A DNA stretch of 64,000 nt from Clostridium sartagoforme AAU1 (GCF_000401215.1 NZ_ASRV01000019.1:28840-92839), one strand, 5' to 3'; counted from the stretch's first letter, positions 36,484 to 46,565 are shown. Notes: generated by a model not told the origin, from the letters alone. Made by a program: numbers and translations.

Positions 36484-37221
36484 ATGAATAATTTTAAAAT
36501 AAAATCAAATTATACTAATAGCTTTTATGATATTAGTTTCTATATACCAGAAGAATCAAATGAAAATAATTTACCACTAATATTGGTTTTAGACGGTGGA
36601 TACTACTTTGATGTAGTAAAAGCTTGTGTAAAGCAACAAAGGCAAGCATCTGCTAAAACCGGAGTTAATTCAGCTATAGTTATTGGCATTTCTCATCAAG
36701 AATTTGAAAAAAAAGAAAAGAGATTTTTAGATTTTACAGCTCCAGCAGATAAATACATAATTGATGAAAAAAGAAAAGCAATAATCCCTGAAAACCTTGG
36801 TGGAAGTGAGGACTTTAACAAATTTATAGAAAAAGAGCTTTTTCCAATAATTGAAGGTAATCTTAATTTTGATAAAAATAACACTACTATAATTGGCCAT
36901 TCTCTAAGCGGCTATTATGTATTATGGAATTTATTAAAAGGATCAAATATCTATAAGAATATAATATCCTTTAGTCCATCAGTATGGTGGAATGACTATG
37001 AGCTTTTAAACTTTCCTAACTTAGAAAAGAGTAATAAAAATATTTTCATTGGAGTAGGAGAAAAAGAAGGATATATGGTTGATGGAGCACAAAAAATATA
37101 TGATAAAATTAAAAATTTTAATAAAAATTGTACTATATATGTTGCCCCAGAAGAAAACCATGGCTCTGTAGTAATTACTAGTATAAGTAGGTCCCTTAGA
37201 TATATTAATTTATTTGGGTGA
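36484..37221 (+). CDS. Siderophore esterase-like alpha/beta hydrolase (BesA/IroE type)
   Basis: The 245-residue hydrolase has the esterase D-like fold, with VLDGGYYF near the start, the nucleophile elbow GHSLSG (about residues 138-143), FSPSVWW following it, and the late EENHGSVV histidine. This set is typical of enzymes that hydrolyse catecholate triester siderophores to release iron inside the cell. AAGGAG precedes the ATG. No signal peptide is present. Its place beside a Fur-controlled siderophore importer supports this role over a general esterase. Confidence 0.82.
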   Translation: MNNFKIKSNYTNSFYDISFYIPEESNENNLPLILVLDGGYYFDVVKACVKQQRQASAKTGVNSAIVIGISHQEFEKKEKRFLDFTAPADKYIIDEKRKAIIPENLGGSEDFNKFIEKELFPIIEGNLNFDKNNTTIIGHSLSGYYVLWNLLKGSNIYKNIISFSPSVWWNDYELLNFPNLEKSNKNIFIGVGEKEGYMVDGAQKIYDKIKNFNKNCTIYVAPEENHGSVVITSISRSLRYINLFG

Positions 37222-37299
37222 AACTACACTCCAAAAGACCCCATTACTTGTATAAAATAAAATCTTTATAGTATTTTATAATAATTCTTCATACATATA

Positions 37300-37351
37300 A
37301 AAAAATTGCAGATGTATGCAGTCTCTTCTGCAATCTATCCACAATTTTTTC
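37300..37351 (-). terminator. Terminator of the chemoreceptor gene
   Basis: AAAAAATTG (37301-37309) pairs with CAATTTTTT (37343-37351). An inner pairing of TTGCAGA with TCTGCAA is also possible. A related terminator lies at 40517-40569. Confidence 0.75.
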
Positions 37352-37394
37352 TTTATTTTATTCTAAAGAGTTAATTTTTATATAAATTTTGAAT

Positions 37395-39383
37395 TTAAAC
37401 TTTGAACTTCATAATAATTGCCTGTAGATTCTGTGCTAAAATTGATAATCCATCACTTGAACCTGCTATTTCTTCTATAGAAGCCGTCTGCTCTTCCATT
37501 GACGCTGATGCTTGTTGGGTAGCGGCAGAATTTTCTTCTGCAATAGAAGAAAGATTTTGTAGAGTAGTAAGTATTTCATTCTTCATCTTTTCCATTTCTT
37601 CACCAGAAATATTTAGTTGTTTAATAGCTTGTTCAGAATCCATCATTACTTCGGCGATTAGTTCATATTTACTTTTACTGCTAATCACGCTACTTTTCTG
37701 CTCATTTGATATAGTCGATACTCTTTCCATTGTTTTTACGGCATTTTTAGAATTGCTTTGTAACTCATTTACTATTTCATTAATTGTCTTTGTAGATGCT
37801 CCTGACTGTTCTGCTAATTTTCTTATTTCTTCAGCAACAACTGAAAAACCTTTTCCCGCTTCCCCTGCTCTTGCTGCTTCTATAGCCGCATTTAAAGCCA
37901 ATAGATTAGTTTGCTCTGCAATAGAAGCAATTACATTACTTGCTTGTCCGATTTTATTGGAACTATCATTGGTTTTTAAAATAACCTCATGAATTTCTTT
38001 TGTAGCCCTACTACTTTCTTCAGTTACTTTTGTTAATTTTTCAATTTCTTTTAATCCCTCATCAACAACAATCCCAACATTTTGATAAGCATTGTTCAAC
38101 TGCTTCAGATGTCCTTGATCTTTTTCAATAATTTCTCCTAATGCTTCGGACTTAAATGCACCTTCTTCTGTATTTTGTGCTTGATTAGTTGCACTTCTTG
38201 CTATTTCTTCTACTGTTCTTGATACTTCTTCTGCTGCAGTGGCTGATTGTTGTGATATAGCCGTCAATTCTTCCGAAGCAGCAGACACTTCTTCTGAAGA
38301 ACTGCTAATATCTTTAATTATATCCCTAAGATTTATAGTTATACTCTGTAAAGATTTTGATAGTACTCCAACTTCATCTTTTCTACTTAAAAACATCTCT
38401 GACACATCTTCTTTAAGGTCTAAATTTGCTAATTTTTCTGAATGATGTACTATACTTATAATTGGTTTTGTAATGGAATTACCAATTAAGTATGCTATAA
38501 TAACACTCACTATTAAAACAATAATCATAATCATTGCAATATTCTTTTGTAGGGTTGGGATTGCAGACAAAACTTCATTCTGATTAGCAGTAATAACAAC
38601 TATCCAATTACTATCTTCGATAGGTGCATATCCAGCATATAGCTTATTTTTATTAAAGGAGTATGTACCAACCCCCTTCTTTTCTGCTAATATTTTTTCA
38701 AACATCTCAGCCAATGAGGTTAAACTTTTATCGCTTTTTGCTTCTTCAATTGGTGTAAACTGTTTTACTACTTTTTCTCTATCAGTATGACCAACTACAG
38801 TTCCATTATTATTAATTATGTATCCATATCCTTCTTTACCATATCCCACATCATCTGTAATTTTACTTACTGCCTCTCCCTCTCTACGACCTATTAATGC
38901 CCCTATTACTTTTCCATCTCTTTCAATAGGAGTTGCATACATTAGAACAATATCATTTGTTACTTTACTAATTAATAAATCAGATATATTCGTCTCTCCC
39001 TTTAGGGCTTTTTGTACATATTCTCTATCTCCTAGCTGACTTGTGTTTCCACCTGAATAATAGGCAGTACCATCAAGTTGTACAACTGCCAGATCAAGAA
39101 AATCTGTTCTTTCTACTTGTCTTTGTAATATGGGTTTTTGTATCTCCCAATCCATACTTTGAATATCTGCCCTTAACGATATCATTTCTAAGATTTTCTT
39201 CTGTGTTTCAATTCGGCTATTTGTAAGTCTTGCAGCCTCAAATGATAGTGCTTCCAGTGATTTTTCTGCTTCTTTAGTAAGAGATTGACCTGCTCTATAT
39301 ACAGAAACAATACCTACCAAAAAAGAAGATAATAAAATTAAAATTGAAAAATAAGTTATTAATTTTGTTTTAATACTTTTCAT
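37395..39383 (-). CDS. Methyl-accepting chemotaxis protein with Cache sensor
   Basis: This 662-residue receptor has a first transmembrane helix (about residues 10-30), an outer dCache-type sensing domain (about 40-280, with [17 protein letters not shown]), a second helix (about 288-308), a HAMP segment ([20 protein letters not shown]) and a long cytoplasmic signalling coiled coil. The hairpin tip contains [16 protein letters not shown] and [15 protein letters not shown], where CheA/CheW bind. The start at 39383 follows GAGGTG at good spacing. It lies behind a c-di-GMP-I riboswitch, so its synthesis depends on the signal that controls motile versus sessile life. The ligand is unknown. Confidence 0.92.
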   Translation of the reverse strand: MKSIKTKLITYFSILILLSSFLVGIVSVYRAGQSLTKEAEKSLEALSFEAARLTNSRIETQKKILEMISLRADIQSMDWEIQKPILQRQVERTDFLDLAVVQLDGTAYYSGGNTSQLGDREYVQKALKGETNISDLLISKVTNDIVLMYATPIERDGKVIGALIGRREGEAVSKITDDVGYGKEGYGYIINNNGTVVGHTDREKVVKQFTPIEEAKSDKSLTSLAEMFEKILAEKKGVGTYSFNKNKLYAGYAPIEDSNWIVVITANQNEVLSAIPTLQKNIAMIMIIVLIVSVIIAYLIGNSITKPIISIVHHSEKLANLDLKEDVSEMFLSRKDEVGVLSKSLQSITINLRDIIKDISSSSEEVSAASEELTAISQQSATAAEEVSRTVEEIARSATNQAQNTEEGAFKSEALGEIIEKDQGHLKQLNNAYQNVGIVVDEGLKEIEKLTKVTEESSRATKEIHEVILKTNDSSNKIGQASNVIASIAEQTNLLALNAAIEAARAGEAGKGFSVVAEEIRKLAEQSGASTKTINEIVNELQSNSKNAVKTMERVSTISNEQKSSVISSKSKYELIAEVMMDSEQAIKQLNISGEEMEKMKNEILTTLQNLSSIAEENSAATQQASASMEEQTASIEEIAGSSDGLSILAQNLQAIIMKFKV

Positions 39384-39497
39384 TTTACACACACCTCTTC
39401 CATCTTATTTATTTAAATATTAGTTTATTATGTATAACAAATTTTCTTATTTAAAAAGTAGTCAGAAAATTTGTAAAGCTAAACTCTTTAAATACAT

Positions 39498-39628
39498 AAA
39501 AAAAGACTTCATTAGTTCTGCATAATCAGAACAAAAGAAGCCTTTAATTATGCAACCGGCTGCCATATTACTTATGTAATTTAGGCCCTTTGGCTTTGCG
39601 TCCTTACTTTTCAATAAGTTTGCCTTTT
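39498..39628 (-). promoter_or_regulatory. Class I cyclic-di-GMP riboswitch (GEMM-I) with terminator
   Basis: On the minus strand the aptamer (39628 to about 39550) reads AAAGGCAAACTTATTGAAAA, then GTAAGGACGCAAAGCC, GGGCCTAAATTAC and GGCAGCCGG, matching the GEMM-I core with its GAAA tetraloop. It is followed by a terminator, GGCTTC...GTTCTG with CAGAAC...GAAGTC, then TTTTTTT (39546-39498). The aptamer tail TGCATAATT can also pair with GATTATGCA in the terminator loop, giving a plausible switch. It controls the chemoreceptor gene immediately downstream. Confidence 0.92.
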
Positions 39629-39651
39629 ATATATTTTCTCTCATTAATTAC

Positions 39652-40320
39652 CTATATAGTATTCAAATGTACTAATTGTACGCTTGAATTCAAGTATACT
39701 TTCCCATCAATTATTATGGGTTCCGAATATACTTCTACTTCTTTAATTTCATCGTTACCAATCTTATGCTTAAAAGAAAATGTTTTTTTCAATTCTAATT
39801 TTGCTTTTCTCATTTCTTTATATATCTCTTCCATAGATAGTGTGTTTATATCTGTTATCTTCATCTTTTTTAGTTGCTCTAAGGTATATTTATAAAACTC
39901 TGCAGCACAGTCATTGGCATCAATAATATTTCCAGTAAGAGGATCAATAATTAACATTATTTTATTACTTTGATTAAACATTGACCAATAATTATCCTCT
40001 CTTGATTTTATTGAGTTCCTAAATTCATCTAATAAATGATTATTATCTTTTAAGAATCTAATAAACTTAAAAACTTCTGGTTCATTAATAATGAAATCTT
40101 TAAAATCTATTGGAATTCTCTTGGCTTTCATAAACAATTCATCAATACTAACATTTAAAGTCTCTGCTATCTTTATTAGAACTTCATCACTTGGAGTAGT
40201 TTCAACATTATTCTCAAGTTTACTTATATACGGATATCCTACCCCTATTTCTCTTGCAAGTTCTCTTTGTGTCATCTTTCCTTTTCTAATACTTTTTAGG
40301 TAAGTTCCGAATTGTTCCAT
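39652..40320 (-). CDS. XRE-family regulator with PAS sensor domain
   Basis: The 222-residue protein has an N-terminal helix-turn-helix (residues about 5-65, with QRELAREIGVGYPYISKLEN) and a C-terminal PAS domain (about 110-222, with IDPLTGNIIDANDCAAEFY). Such fusions let DNA binding respond to a ligand or redox state. I prefer the ATG at 40320; a TTG two codons earlier is the alternative. GGAGGG precedes both. It lies directly upstream of the c-di-GMP riboswitch and chemoreceptor on the same strand, and may regulate them. Confidence 0.85.
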   Translation of the reverse strand: MEQFGTYLKSIRKGKMTQRELAREIGVGYPYISKLENNVETTPSDEVLIKIAETLNVSIDELFMKAKRIPIDFKDFIINEPEVFKFIRFLKDNNHLLDEFRNSIKSREDNYWSMFNQSNKIMLIIDPLTGNIIDANDCAAEFYKYTLEQLKKMKITDINTLSMEEIYKEMRKAKLELKKTFSFKHKIGNDEIKEVEVYSEPIIIDGKVYLNSSVQLVHLNTI

Positions 40321-40343
40321 CTTCAATCACCCTCCATTTCACA

Positions 40344-40373
40344 ATTATACATATTGTTGTGCTATCACGCAAC
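40344..40373 (-). promoter_or_regulatory. Promoter of the XRE-PAS gene with overlapping palindrome
   Basis: TTGCGT (40367-40372) and TATAAT (40344-40349) are 17 bases apart. GTTGTG and CACGCAAC (40356-40373) form a nearly perfect inverted repeat across the -35 box and spacer, suggesting autoregulation. The remaining roughly 150 bases towards 40517 show nothing else. Confidence 0.6.
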
Positions 40374-40516
40374 ATAAAAAGACTATTTTTTACATTTTTT
40401 ATACTATTGTTATAAATAAAGTTAGGCATCAAGGTTTAAGGTGTAAAATCTTCCCTTTTTCAGTCTTAAAATTGATAAAATCTTATGTTCCCCGTGCTAT
40501 CTTCCTTCAGAAAAAT

Positions 40517-40569
40517 AAAAAATTGTGCACAGATTCAGTGTGTAAACTGTAATCTATCCACAATTTTTC
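40517..40569 (-). terminator. Terminator of the small gene at 40628
   Basis: AAAAATTGTG (40518-40527) pairs perfectly with CACAATTTTT (40559-40568). The TCTATCCACAATTTTT end is shared with the terminator at 37300-37351. Confidence 0.78.
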
Positions 40570-40627
40570 TAACAACTTTATTTTCTCTCTGAAAAGTTTG
40601 TTTTATATCTCAAGACTTTATTTGAAT

Positions 40628-40798
40628 CTAATTAGTTGCCTTATCTGATAACTTTTCTAAATCTGCTATAATAACTTTTACTAAATCTAACTTTCCTTTA
40701 GCATAATCCTTGTCAGTTAGCCAGTTTATTCCTAATTCTAATGCTTTTTCAGTTTCTTTATATTCATTTAGTAATGTCTTTATTAATTCTTCATTCAT
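40628..40798 (-). CDS. Small hypothetical helical protein
   Basis: The 56-residue, highly charged protein (MNEELIKTLLNEYKETEKAL...) appears to be two helices forming a hairpin, with no cysteine, membrane segment or known motif. The start at 40798 is chosen because GGAG lies upstream at acceptable spacing. It stands alone between glmS and the XRE-PAS gene and ends before a clear terminator. I do not recognise its function. Confidence 0.55.
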   Translation of the reverse strand: MNEELIKTLLNEYKETEKALELGINWLTDKDYAKGKLDLVKVIIADLEKLSDKATN

Positions 40799-40910
40799 AT
40801 ATATCAACTCCATAAATTAATTTAAATTCATTGTTGTTTTATATAATTTAATTATAAAATAACAATATTTTATTTAACCCTTTTACCCTCTAAAATTTAT
40901 CTTCTAACTC

Positions 40911-42737
40911 CTATTCAACTGTAACGGATTTTGCTAAGTTACGTGGTTTATCTACGTCACAGCCTTTTTGTTTAGCAATATAATATGCAATTAATTGTAA
41001 TGGAACTACTGAAATAACTGGTGCTAATAAAGTACTAGTTCTTGGTATATATATTACTTCATCACAAATTTGTTCTGCTTCTTTATCGCCTTCATATGCT
41101 ATACCTAAAACTTTAGCACCTCTTGTAATTACTTCTCTGATGTTGCTTATCATCTTGTCTTTTAGCTTATCATCTGTTAGTAATGCAACTACTGGAGTCC
41201 CTTCTTCAATTAGAGCAATTGTTCCATGCTTAAGCTCTCCACCTGCATATGCTTCTGAGTGTATATATGATATTTCTTTTAATTTAAGAGATCCTTCTAA
41301 TGCAACTGCATAATCTAGTCCTCTTCCTAAGAAGAATGTATCTTTATCCATATAGTTTCTTGAAGCGTATTTTTGTATATATTCTTTATTACCCATAACT
41401 TCTTTTACTTTTTCAGGTAATTGTAATAATTCCTCTTTTAGTTCATCAGCAAACTCTTTTGATAAAGTTCCTTTTATTTCTCCAAAGTATATTCCAAGCA
41501 TATACATAGCTATTAATTGTGTTTCATAAGCTTTTGTTGATGCAACCGCTATTTCTGGACCAGCCCAAGTGTAAATAACATGGTTTGCTTCTCTTGAAGC
41601 TGAGCTTCCAACAACATTTGTAATAGCTAAAACTTTTGCACCTATTCTCTTTGCATCTCTTAAAACTGCTAATGTATCTGCTGTTTCCCCTGATTGACTT
41701 ACAACTATTAATAATGATTTATCTGTTATTAGTGGATCTCTATATCTAAATTCTGATGCTATATCAACTTCAACTGGAATTTTTGCTAGCTTTTCTATAA
41801 TTGTTTTTCCAACTAACCCTGAGTTATAAGCCGTTCCACATGCCACTATAAATACTCTATCAAAGGCTTCAAGGTCTTCTTTTGTGAAGTTTATATTTTC
41901 TAAGTTAATAGGAGAATCTTTTAACACTCTTGAAGTTAGTGTATCTTTTATTGCTTTTGGCTGTTCATGAATTTCTTTTAACATGAAATCTTCATAGCCA
42001 CCCTTTTCAGCTGCATCTACATCCCAAGTAACATGGAAAACTTCTTTATCTACAACTTCTCCATCTTCTGTTTTTATTTCTATTCCATCTCTTGTCATTA
42101 TTACAAATTCTTTATCTTCTAATAGATATATTTCTCTAGTATGATTTAAAACTGCTGGTATATCTGATGCAATAAAGTATTCTTTCTCACCTAATCCAAC
42201 TATTAATGGACTATCTTTTCTAACTGCAACTATTTTATCAGGTTCATTTTTACAAATAACCCCAATTGCATAGCTTCCTTCCATTTTAGAAGTTGCCTTT
42301 GCTACAGCTTCAAATAAATCACCTTTATAATAATAATCAACTAAATTTGGAATAACTTCTGTATCAGTTTCTGAATAAAATTCATATCCCTTTTTCTTAA
42401 GCCATTCCTTTAATTTTATATAATTTTCAATTATTCCATTATGAACAACACTTATTGTAGCATTTTCATTTGTATGAGGATGTGAATTAATATCTGATGG
42501 TTCTCCATGAGTTGCCCATCTAGTGTGTCCTATTCCTATTGTTCCATTTAAAGGACTCTGCTTTAAATTATCATCTAAATTCTTTAAACGTCCTTTGAAT
42601 TTTCTTACTTTAATTTCTCCATCTTCTAATACAGCTACTCCTGCTGAATCATATCCTCTATATTCAAGCTTTGATAATCCCTCAACTAATATTGGAGATG
42701 CTTCCTTTTTTCCTACGAATCCAACTATTCCGCACAT
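40911..42737 (-). CDS. glmS: Glutamine--fructose-6-phosphate aminotransferase
   Basis: This 608-residue enzyme makes glucosamine 6-phosphate from fructose 6-phosphate and glutamine, the first step to UDP-GlcNAc for peptidoglycan. The glutamine amidotransferase half starts with the catalytic cysteine directly after the initiator Met (MCGIVGFVG), with HTRWATHG further in. The second half holds two SIS domains (CGTAYNSG, SQSGETADT, STKAYETQ) and ends in DKPRNLAKSVTVE. Length is normal. A self-cleaving glmS ribozyme in its leader gives feedback control by its product. GlmM, the next enzyme, is at 59665-61008. Confidence 0.97.
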   Translation of the reverse strand: MCGIVGFVGKKEASPILVEGLSKLEYRGYDSAGVAVLEDGEIKVRKFKGRLKNLDDNLKQSPLNGTIGIGHTRWATHGEPSDINSHPHTNENATISVVHNGIIENYIKLKEWLKKKGYEFYSETDTEVIPNLVDYYYKGDLFEAVAKATSKMEGSYAIGVICKNEPDKIVAVRKDSPLIVGLGEKEYFIASDIPAVLNHTREIYLLEDKEFVIMTRDGIEIKTEDGEVVDKEVFHVTWDVDAAEKGGYEDFMLKEIHEQPKAIKDTLTSRVLKDSPINLENINFTKEDLEAFDRVFIVACGTAYNSGLVGKTIIEKLAKIPVEVDIASEFRYRDPLITDKSLLIVVSQSGETADTLAVLRDAKRIGAKVLAITNVVGSSASREANHVIYTWAGPEIAVASTKAYETQLIAMYMLGIYFGEIKGTLSKEFADELKEELLQLPEKVKEVMGNKEYIQKYASRNYMDKDTFFLGRGLDYAVALEGSLKLKEISYIHSEAYAGGELKHGTIALIEEGTPVVALLTDDKLKDKMISNIREVITRGAKVLGIAYEGDKEAEQICDEVIYIPRTSTLLAPVISVVPLQLIAYYIAKQKGCDVDKPRNLAKSVTVE

Positions 42738-42837
42738 ACTTTTTCTTCCTTCCTTACTTTAAAGATTTTCTAATTTTTAATAATGTTTCTAGTTTTAATT
42801 TTAATAAAGAAATAAATTCTCTATTGAAGGTTTTAAC

Positions 42838-43138
42838 ACCAAGCTAATATTGTCCTATAGATCGCTCTACAGTTTTGTTAGCTGTTAACGGTAGTGTGCA
42901 ATACCGTGGGGCACCCGCCGAAGTATCGATACTCCCCAACCTCGTCAACTTAAGTGAGCCTCTAAATCTATGATTTAATCAGGCGAATTTACTCATTCGA
43001 ATGCATATGAGAAGGAGTTTCCTTTTTTCCACCGCTATAATGCATAAGTTTTTTATAGGAAACTCAACTCCTTTTAATCGTTAAGTAAGTTCCACCAACC
43101 AAATCATAGATTTGGGGTGTCACTTAAGTTCTGGCGCT
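42838..43138 (-). ncRNA. glmS ribozyme/riboswitch with extended P1 arm
   Basis: On the minus strand the cleavage site AGCGCCAGAAC starts at 43138 (cut expected between 43138 and 43137). The core has GTTGACGAGGTTGGGGAG, CGGCGGGTGCCCCACGGT, P3 closing with ACCGTTA, then P4 (AGCTAA with TTAGCT) and P4.1 (CTGTAGA GCGA TCTATAGG), ending near 42841. Binding of glucosamine 6-phosphate triggers self-cleavage and mRNA decay. The P1 arm, closed by ACTTAAGTG/CACTTAAGT, is unusually long, at roughly 180 bases, and holds further hairpins. Confidence 0.95.
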
Positions 43139-43224
43139 TTTCTACTTCTTAATTAGTATTTCTCCTTTCTTCTAAAATGATTTTGGTAATATATGCTATG
43201 CATCTAAATTCAAAATCTACACTA

Positions 43225-43252
43225 ATTTTAACATAAATTTTGTTAAAATCAA
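43225..43252 (-). promoter_or_regulatory. Probable promoter of glmS
   Basis: TTGATT (43247-43252) and TAAAAT (43225-43230) are 16 bases apart on the minus strand, about 90 bases before the ribozyme cleavage site. The further gap to 43410 is AT-rich with no other recognised signal. Confidence 0.5.
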
Positions 43253-43410
43253 CTGTTTTAATTTAAATTTAATTATTTTAAGCTTTTTAAGTTAATTAAT
43301 TCACTATATCTTCTATTATCTCTTGTTTGCTCTTGTTAATAACTATACATGTAGATGTCTAGACATATTATCAATGTATAATTACTAATAGATAATGTAT
43401 AATTAATAGA

Positions 43411-43435
43411 AAAAACTCAGCCAAAGCTGAGTTTT
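43411..43435. terminator. Terminator of the GIY-YIG gene
   Basis: AAAACTCAGC and GCTGAGTTTT form a perfect stem with loop CAAA. Confidence 0.88.
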
Positions 43436-43476
43436 CACATAAATTCTTTCATTTCTTCATTTTTTCATTTCTCTAT

Positions 43477-43716
43477 CTATCCGTTTATTAGTTTTAGTTT
43501 TTCATTTCTAGATAATTGTTTTATTGCATATTCCCTTTTCATTGCATCTTTTTTATCTTCGAATTCTTCAAAATATACTATTTCAACTGGTAACCTGACT
43601 CTTGTATATTTAGCTCCTTTCCCAGTATTGTGAACTTTAAGTCTCTTTTCTAAATTTGTTGTCCACCCTGTGTATAAGGTATTATCTGAGCATTTTAATA
43701 TATATACATAATTCAT
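43477..43716 (-). CDS. GIY-YIG nuclease-family protein (YhbQ/UPF0213-like)
   Basis: The 79-residue protein is a single GIY-YIG domain: MNYVYILKCSDNTLYTGWT carries the YVYIL and YTGWT (GIY/YIG equivalent) strands, followed by R in NLEKRLKVHN and E in PVEIVYFEEF. It is the minimal, slx1/YhbQ-like form widely found in bacteria, with possible structure-specific DNA endonuclease activity. It is transcribed alone, with a terminator behind it. No role is known for most members. Confidence 0.85.
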   Translation of the reverse strand: MNYVYILKCSDNTLYTGWTTNLEKRLKVHNTGKGAKYTRVRLPVEIVYFEEFEDKKDAMKREYAIKQLSRNEKLKLING

Positions 43717-43838
43717 TTTTTCTCCTAGAATCCTGTAGTTTAAAATTTCTATAGAAGTTTACTTATTTACAAAATCATTGTTTATATATTTTTCGTCGCA
43801 AATTTACTATGAAAATTATCATAATAGTTTCTTTAATA

Positions 43839-44795
43839 TTAGATATAAGATAAAATAACTCCAACTAATACAGTTAATGCATAAAATGCATTCATTATAA
43901 CACAATTTTTTACTGCTAATATAAAAGTGTCTTTCTTAGTTTGAATTTTATTAAATTTATTTATGTTTTTTTGTACTATCTTTAAGGCTAATAAGGTTAC
44001 TATTGAAACTATTGGAAGTATTCTAAGTAATACCCCTGCTACTATAGCTATAAAGCCAATATAATATATCCATTTAAATACCTTTAGGGCATTTTCTTTA
44101 CCAATATATATTGGAAGAGTGTATCTTTTATTAACTATATCTTCATCTATATCACAAATGTTATTTGCAAGCATTATATTTGCTATTCCCATAATTAAAG
44201 GTAAGCTAACTATAAAAATATATATTAATTCAACTATATTTAAATTAATTGATATACTACTTAAATTACTAAAACTAATTGATAGAATTTTTAAATCAAA
44301 TATATGTATGTAAATACTTAAAAATGTTATTATAAATCCCATTGCAAGTCCTGAAAGAATTTCTCCAAAAGGTGTTCTTGATATCGGAATTGGTCCAAAA
44401 GAATATGCAATTCCTATAACAAATGAAACTGCTCCAACTAGTAAAACTATTATGTTTGTATTTTTTACTAATAATAATCCTAAAAAGGTAGCTAAAGCTA
44501 ACATAATATAAATAGTTAATCTAACTAATCTTGGATTTAATTTATATTTAACTATAGCATTATGAGTTTCATATCCATATCCTTCTTTCCTTATCGCCTT
44601 TGCATAATCCATATAATTATTTATCGCTGTAGTTGTCATATCAAATATAATCATTGATGCAAACATTATTATTGCATTTTTTATATTAAAATTATCATAT
44701 CTATATAAAGTATAAAAGGTTCCTAATAAGAAAGGAATTACACTTGCTACTTTGGTTTGTATTTCTACTAATTTTAAAAAGCTTACTATATTCAA
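43839..44795 (-). CDS. UbiA-family prenyltransferase (MenA-like)
   Basis: The 318-residue membrane protein has about nine helices and the two aspartate-rich motifs of UbiA enzymes: NNYMDYAKAIRKEGYG (about residues 60-75) and NNICDIDEDIVNKRYTLP (about 210-227), which bind prenyl diphosphate through magnesium. It resembles 1,4-dihydroxy-2-naphthoate prenyltransferase. No other menaquinone genes are near, so its acceptor may be different. It follows the TerB-like gene after a gap with two large hairpins. GGAGGAA precedes the ATG. Confidence 0.82.
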   Translation of the reverse strand: MNIVSFLKLVEIQTKVASVIPFLLGTFYTLYRYDNFNIKNAIIMFASMIIFDMTTTAINNYMDYAKAIRKEGYGYETHNAIVKYKLNPRLVRLTIYIMLALATFLGLLLVKNTNIIVLLVGAVSFVIGIAYSFGPIPISRTPFGEILSGLAMGFIITFLSIYIHIFDLKILSISFSNLSSISINLNIVELIYIFIVSLPLIMGIANIMLANNICDIDEDIVNKRYTLPIYIGKENALKVFKWIYYIGFIAIVAGVLLRILPIVSIVTLLALKIVQKNINKFNKIQTKKDTFILAVKNCVIMNAFYALTVLVGVILSYI

Positions 44796-44855
44796 AATTA
44801 TTCCTCCTAAAAGTATAATATAAATTATATTTTATTACTTTTATCCAAAATAATA

Positions 44856-44927
44856 AAGTGGATATATGTAAATTTGCTTATGACCTCGCTTCGCTCCAAG
44901 TCAACGCAAACTTACATATGTCCACTT
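44856..44927. repeat. Long hairpin element between TerB-like and UbiA-like genes
   Basis: AAGTGGATATATGTAAATTTGC (with mismatches) faces GCAAACTTACATATGTCCACTT, enclosing a GC-rich centre, GACCTCGCTTCGCTCCAAGTC-like, that folds again. The GC-rich centre contrasts with the surrounding AT-rich DNA. No ORF is present. Confidence 0.7.
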
Positions 44928-44941
44928 GAAAACTGAAAGAA

Positions 44942-44988
44942 GGAAATTATAAAAAGATTATTCAAAGGGTAATCTTTTTATAATTTCC
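44942..44988 (-). terminator. Terminator-like hairpin after the TerB-like gene
   Basis: GGAAATTATAAAAAGATTA pairs perfectly over 19 bases with TAATCTTTTTATAATTTCC around a nine-base loop, directly downstream of the minus-strand stop at 45017. Confidence 0.75.
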
Positions 44989-45016
44989 TAAGAAGTACAA
45001 ATGGTCTATACCCTTT

Positions 45017-45445
45017 TTAATTTAAAAATGCTTGTGCTTCTAGTTTAGCAGATTCTTGACTCTCTAAACCACTTTCATCATATTCTGTATGATTAAAGAA
45101 ATAGTCCGCCATTTGGAATCTTTTTACTCTTGATATGTTTAGTTCCTCTGCTAAATCATCTAAAAATCTTACCTCTGACATTTCATATTCTGCATCAGCT
45201 AATGCAACCCTCATTAATTCAAAAAATACTATATTTATTATTCTTTCTCCTGAATCCTTGAGAATTTGTATAGTTTCTTCATGACTAATATCTTCTAACT
45301 CTAAATTCTCCATACTCATTTCTTTTAAAGCTCTTTCAATTAGTTCTCTTTCCTTTTTTTCAACTTTATCATCTACTAAAGCAAATTCTATAAGTAGATT
45401 GATATATGCAGTACCTATATCTTTATTAAATTCACCTAAAAACAT
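45017..45445 (-). CDS. TerB-like (tellurite-resistance fold) protein
   Basis: The 142-residue soluble helical protein has LIEFALVDDKVEKKERELIERAL and LMRVALADAEYEMSEVRFLDDLAEEL, two acidic helix-loop-helix units as in TerB-like proteins, which may bind metal. The start at 45445 is chosen because AAAGGAGG lies six bases before it. It is separated from ilvC by a hairpin (45508-45539) and seems to have its own promoter. Function unknown. Confidence 0.75.
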   Translation of the reverse strand: MFLGEFNKDIGTAYINLLIEFALVDDKVEKKERELIERALKEMSMENLELEDISHEETIQILKDSGERIINIVFFELMRVALADAEYEMSEVRFLDDLAEELNISRVKRFQMADYFFNHTEYDESGLESQESAKLEAQAFLN

Positions 45446-45507
45446 AGCCATCCTCCTTTGTTTATACCTATTTATATTATACCATAATTTAGTTTTATAT
45501 AAAGTAA

Positions 45508-45539
45508 AGTTGTTATGTATAATAAAACATAACAACTTC
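45508..45539 (-). terminator. Terminator of the ilv-leu operon
   Basis: AAGTTGTTATGT pairs perfectly with ACATAACAACTT around an eight-base loop, ten bases after the ilvC stop; a moderately T-rich tract follows on the minus strand. Confidence 0.75.
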
Positions 45540-45548
45540 ACTATTATC

Positions 45549-46565
<1,017 letters not shown>

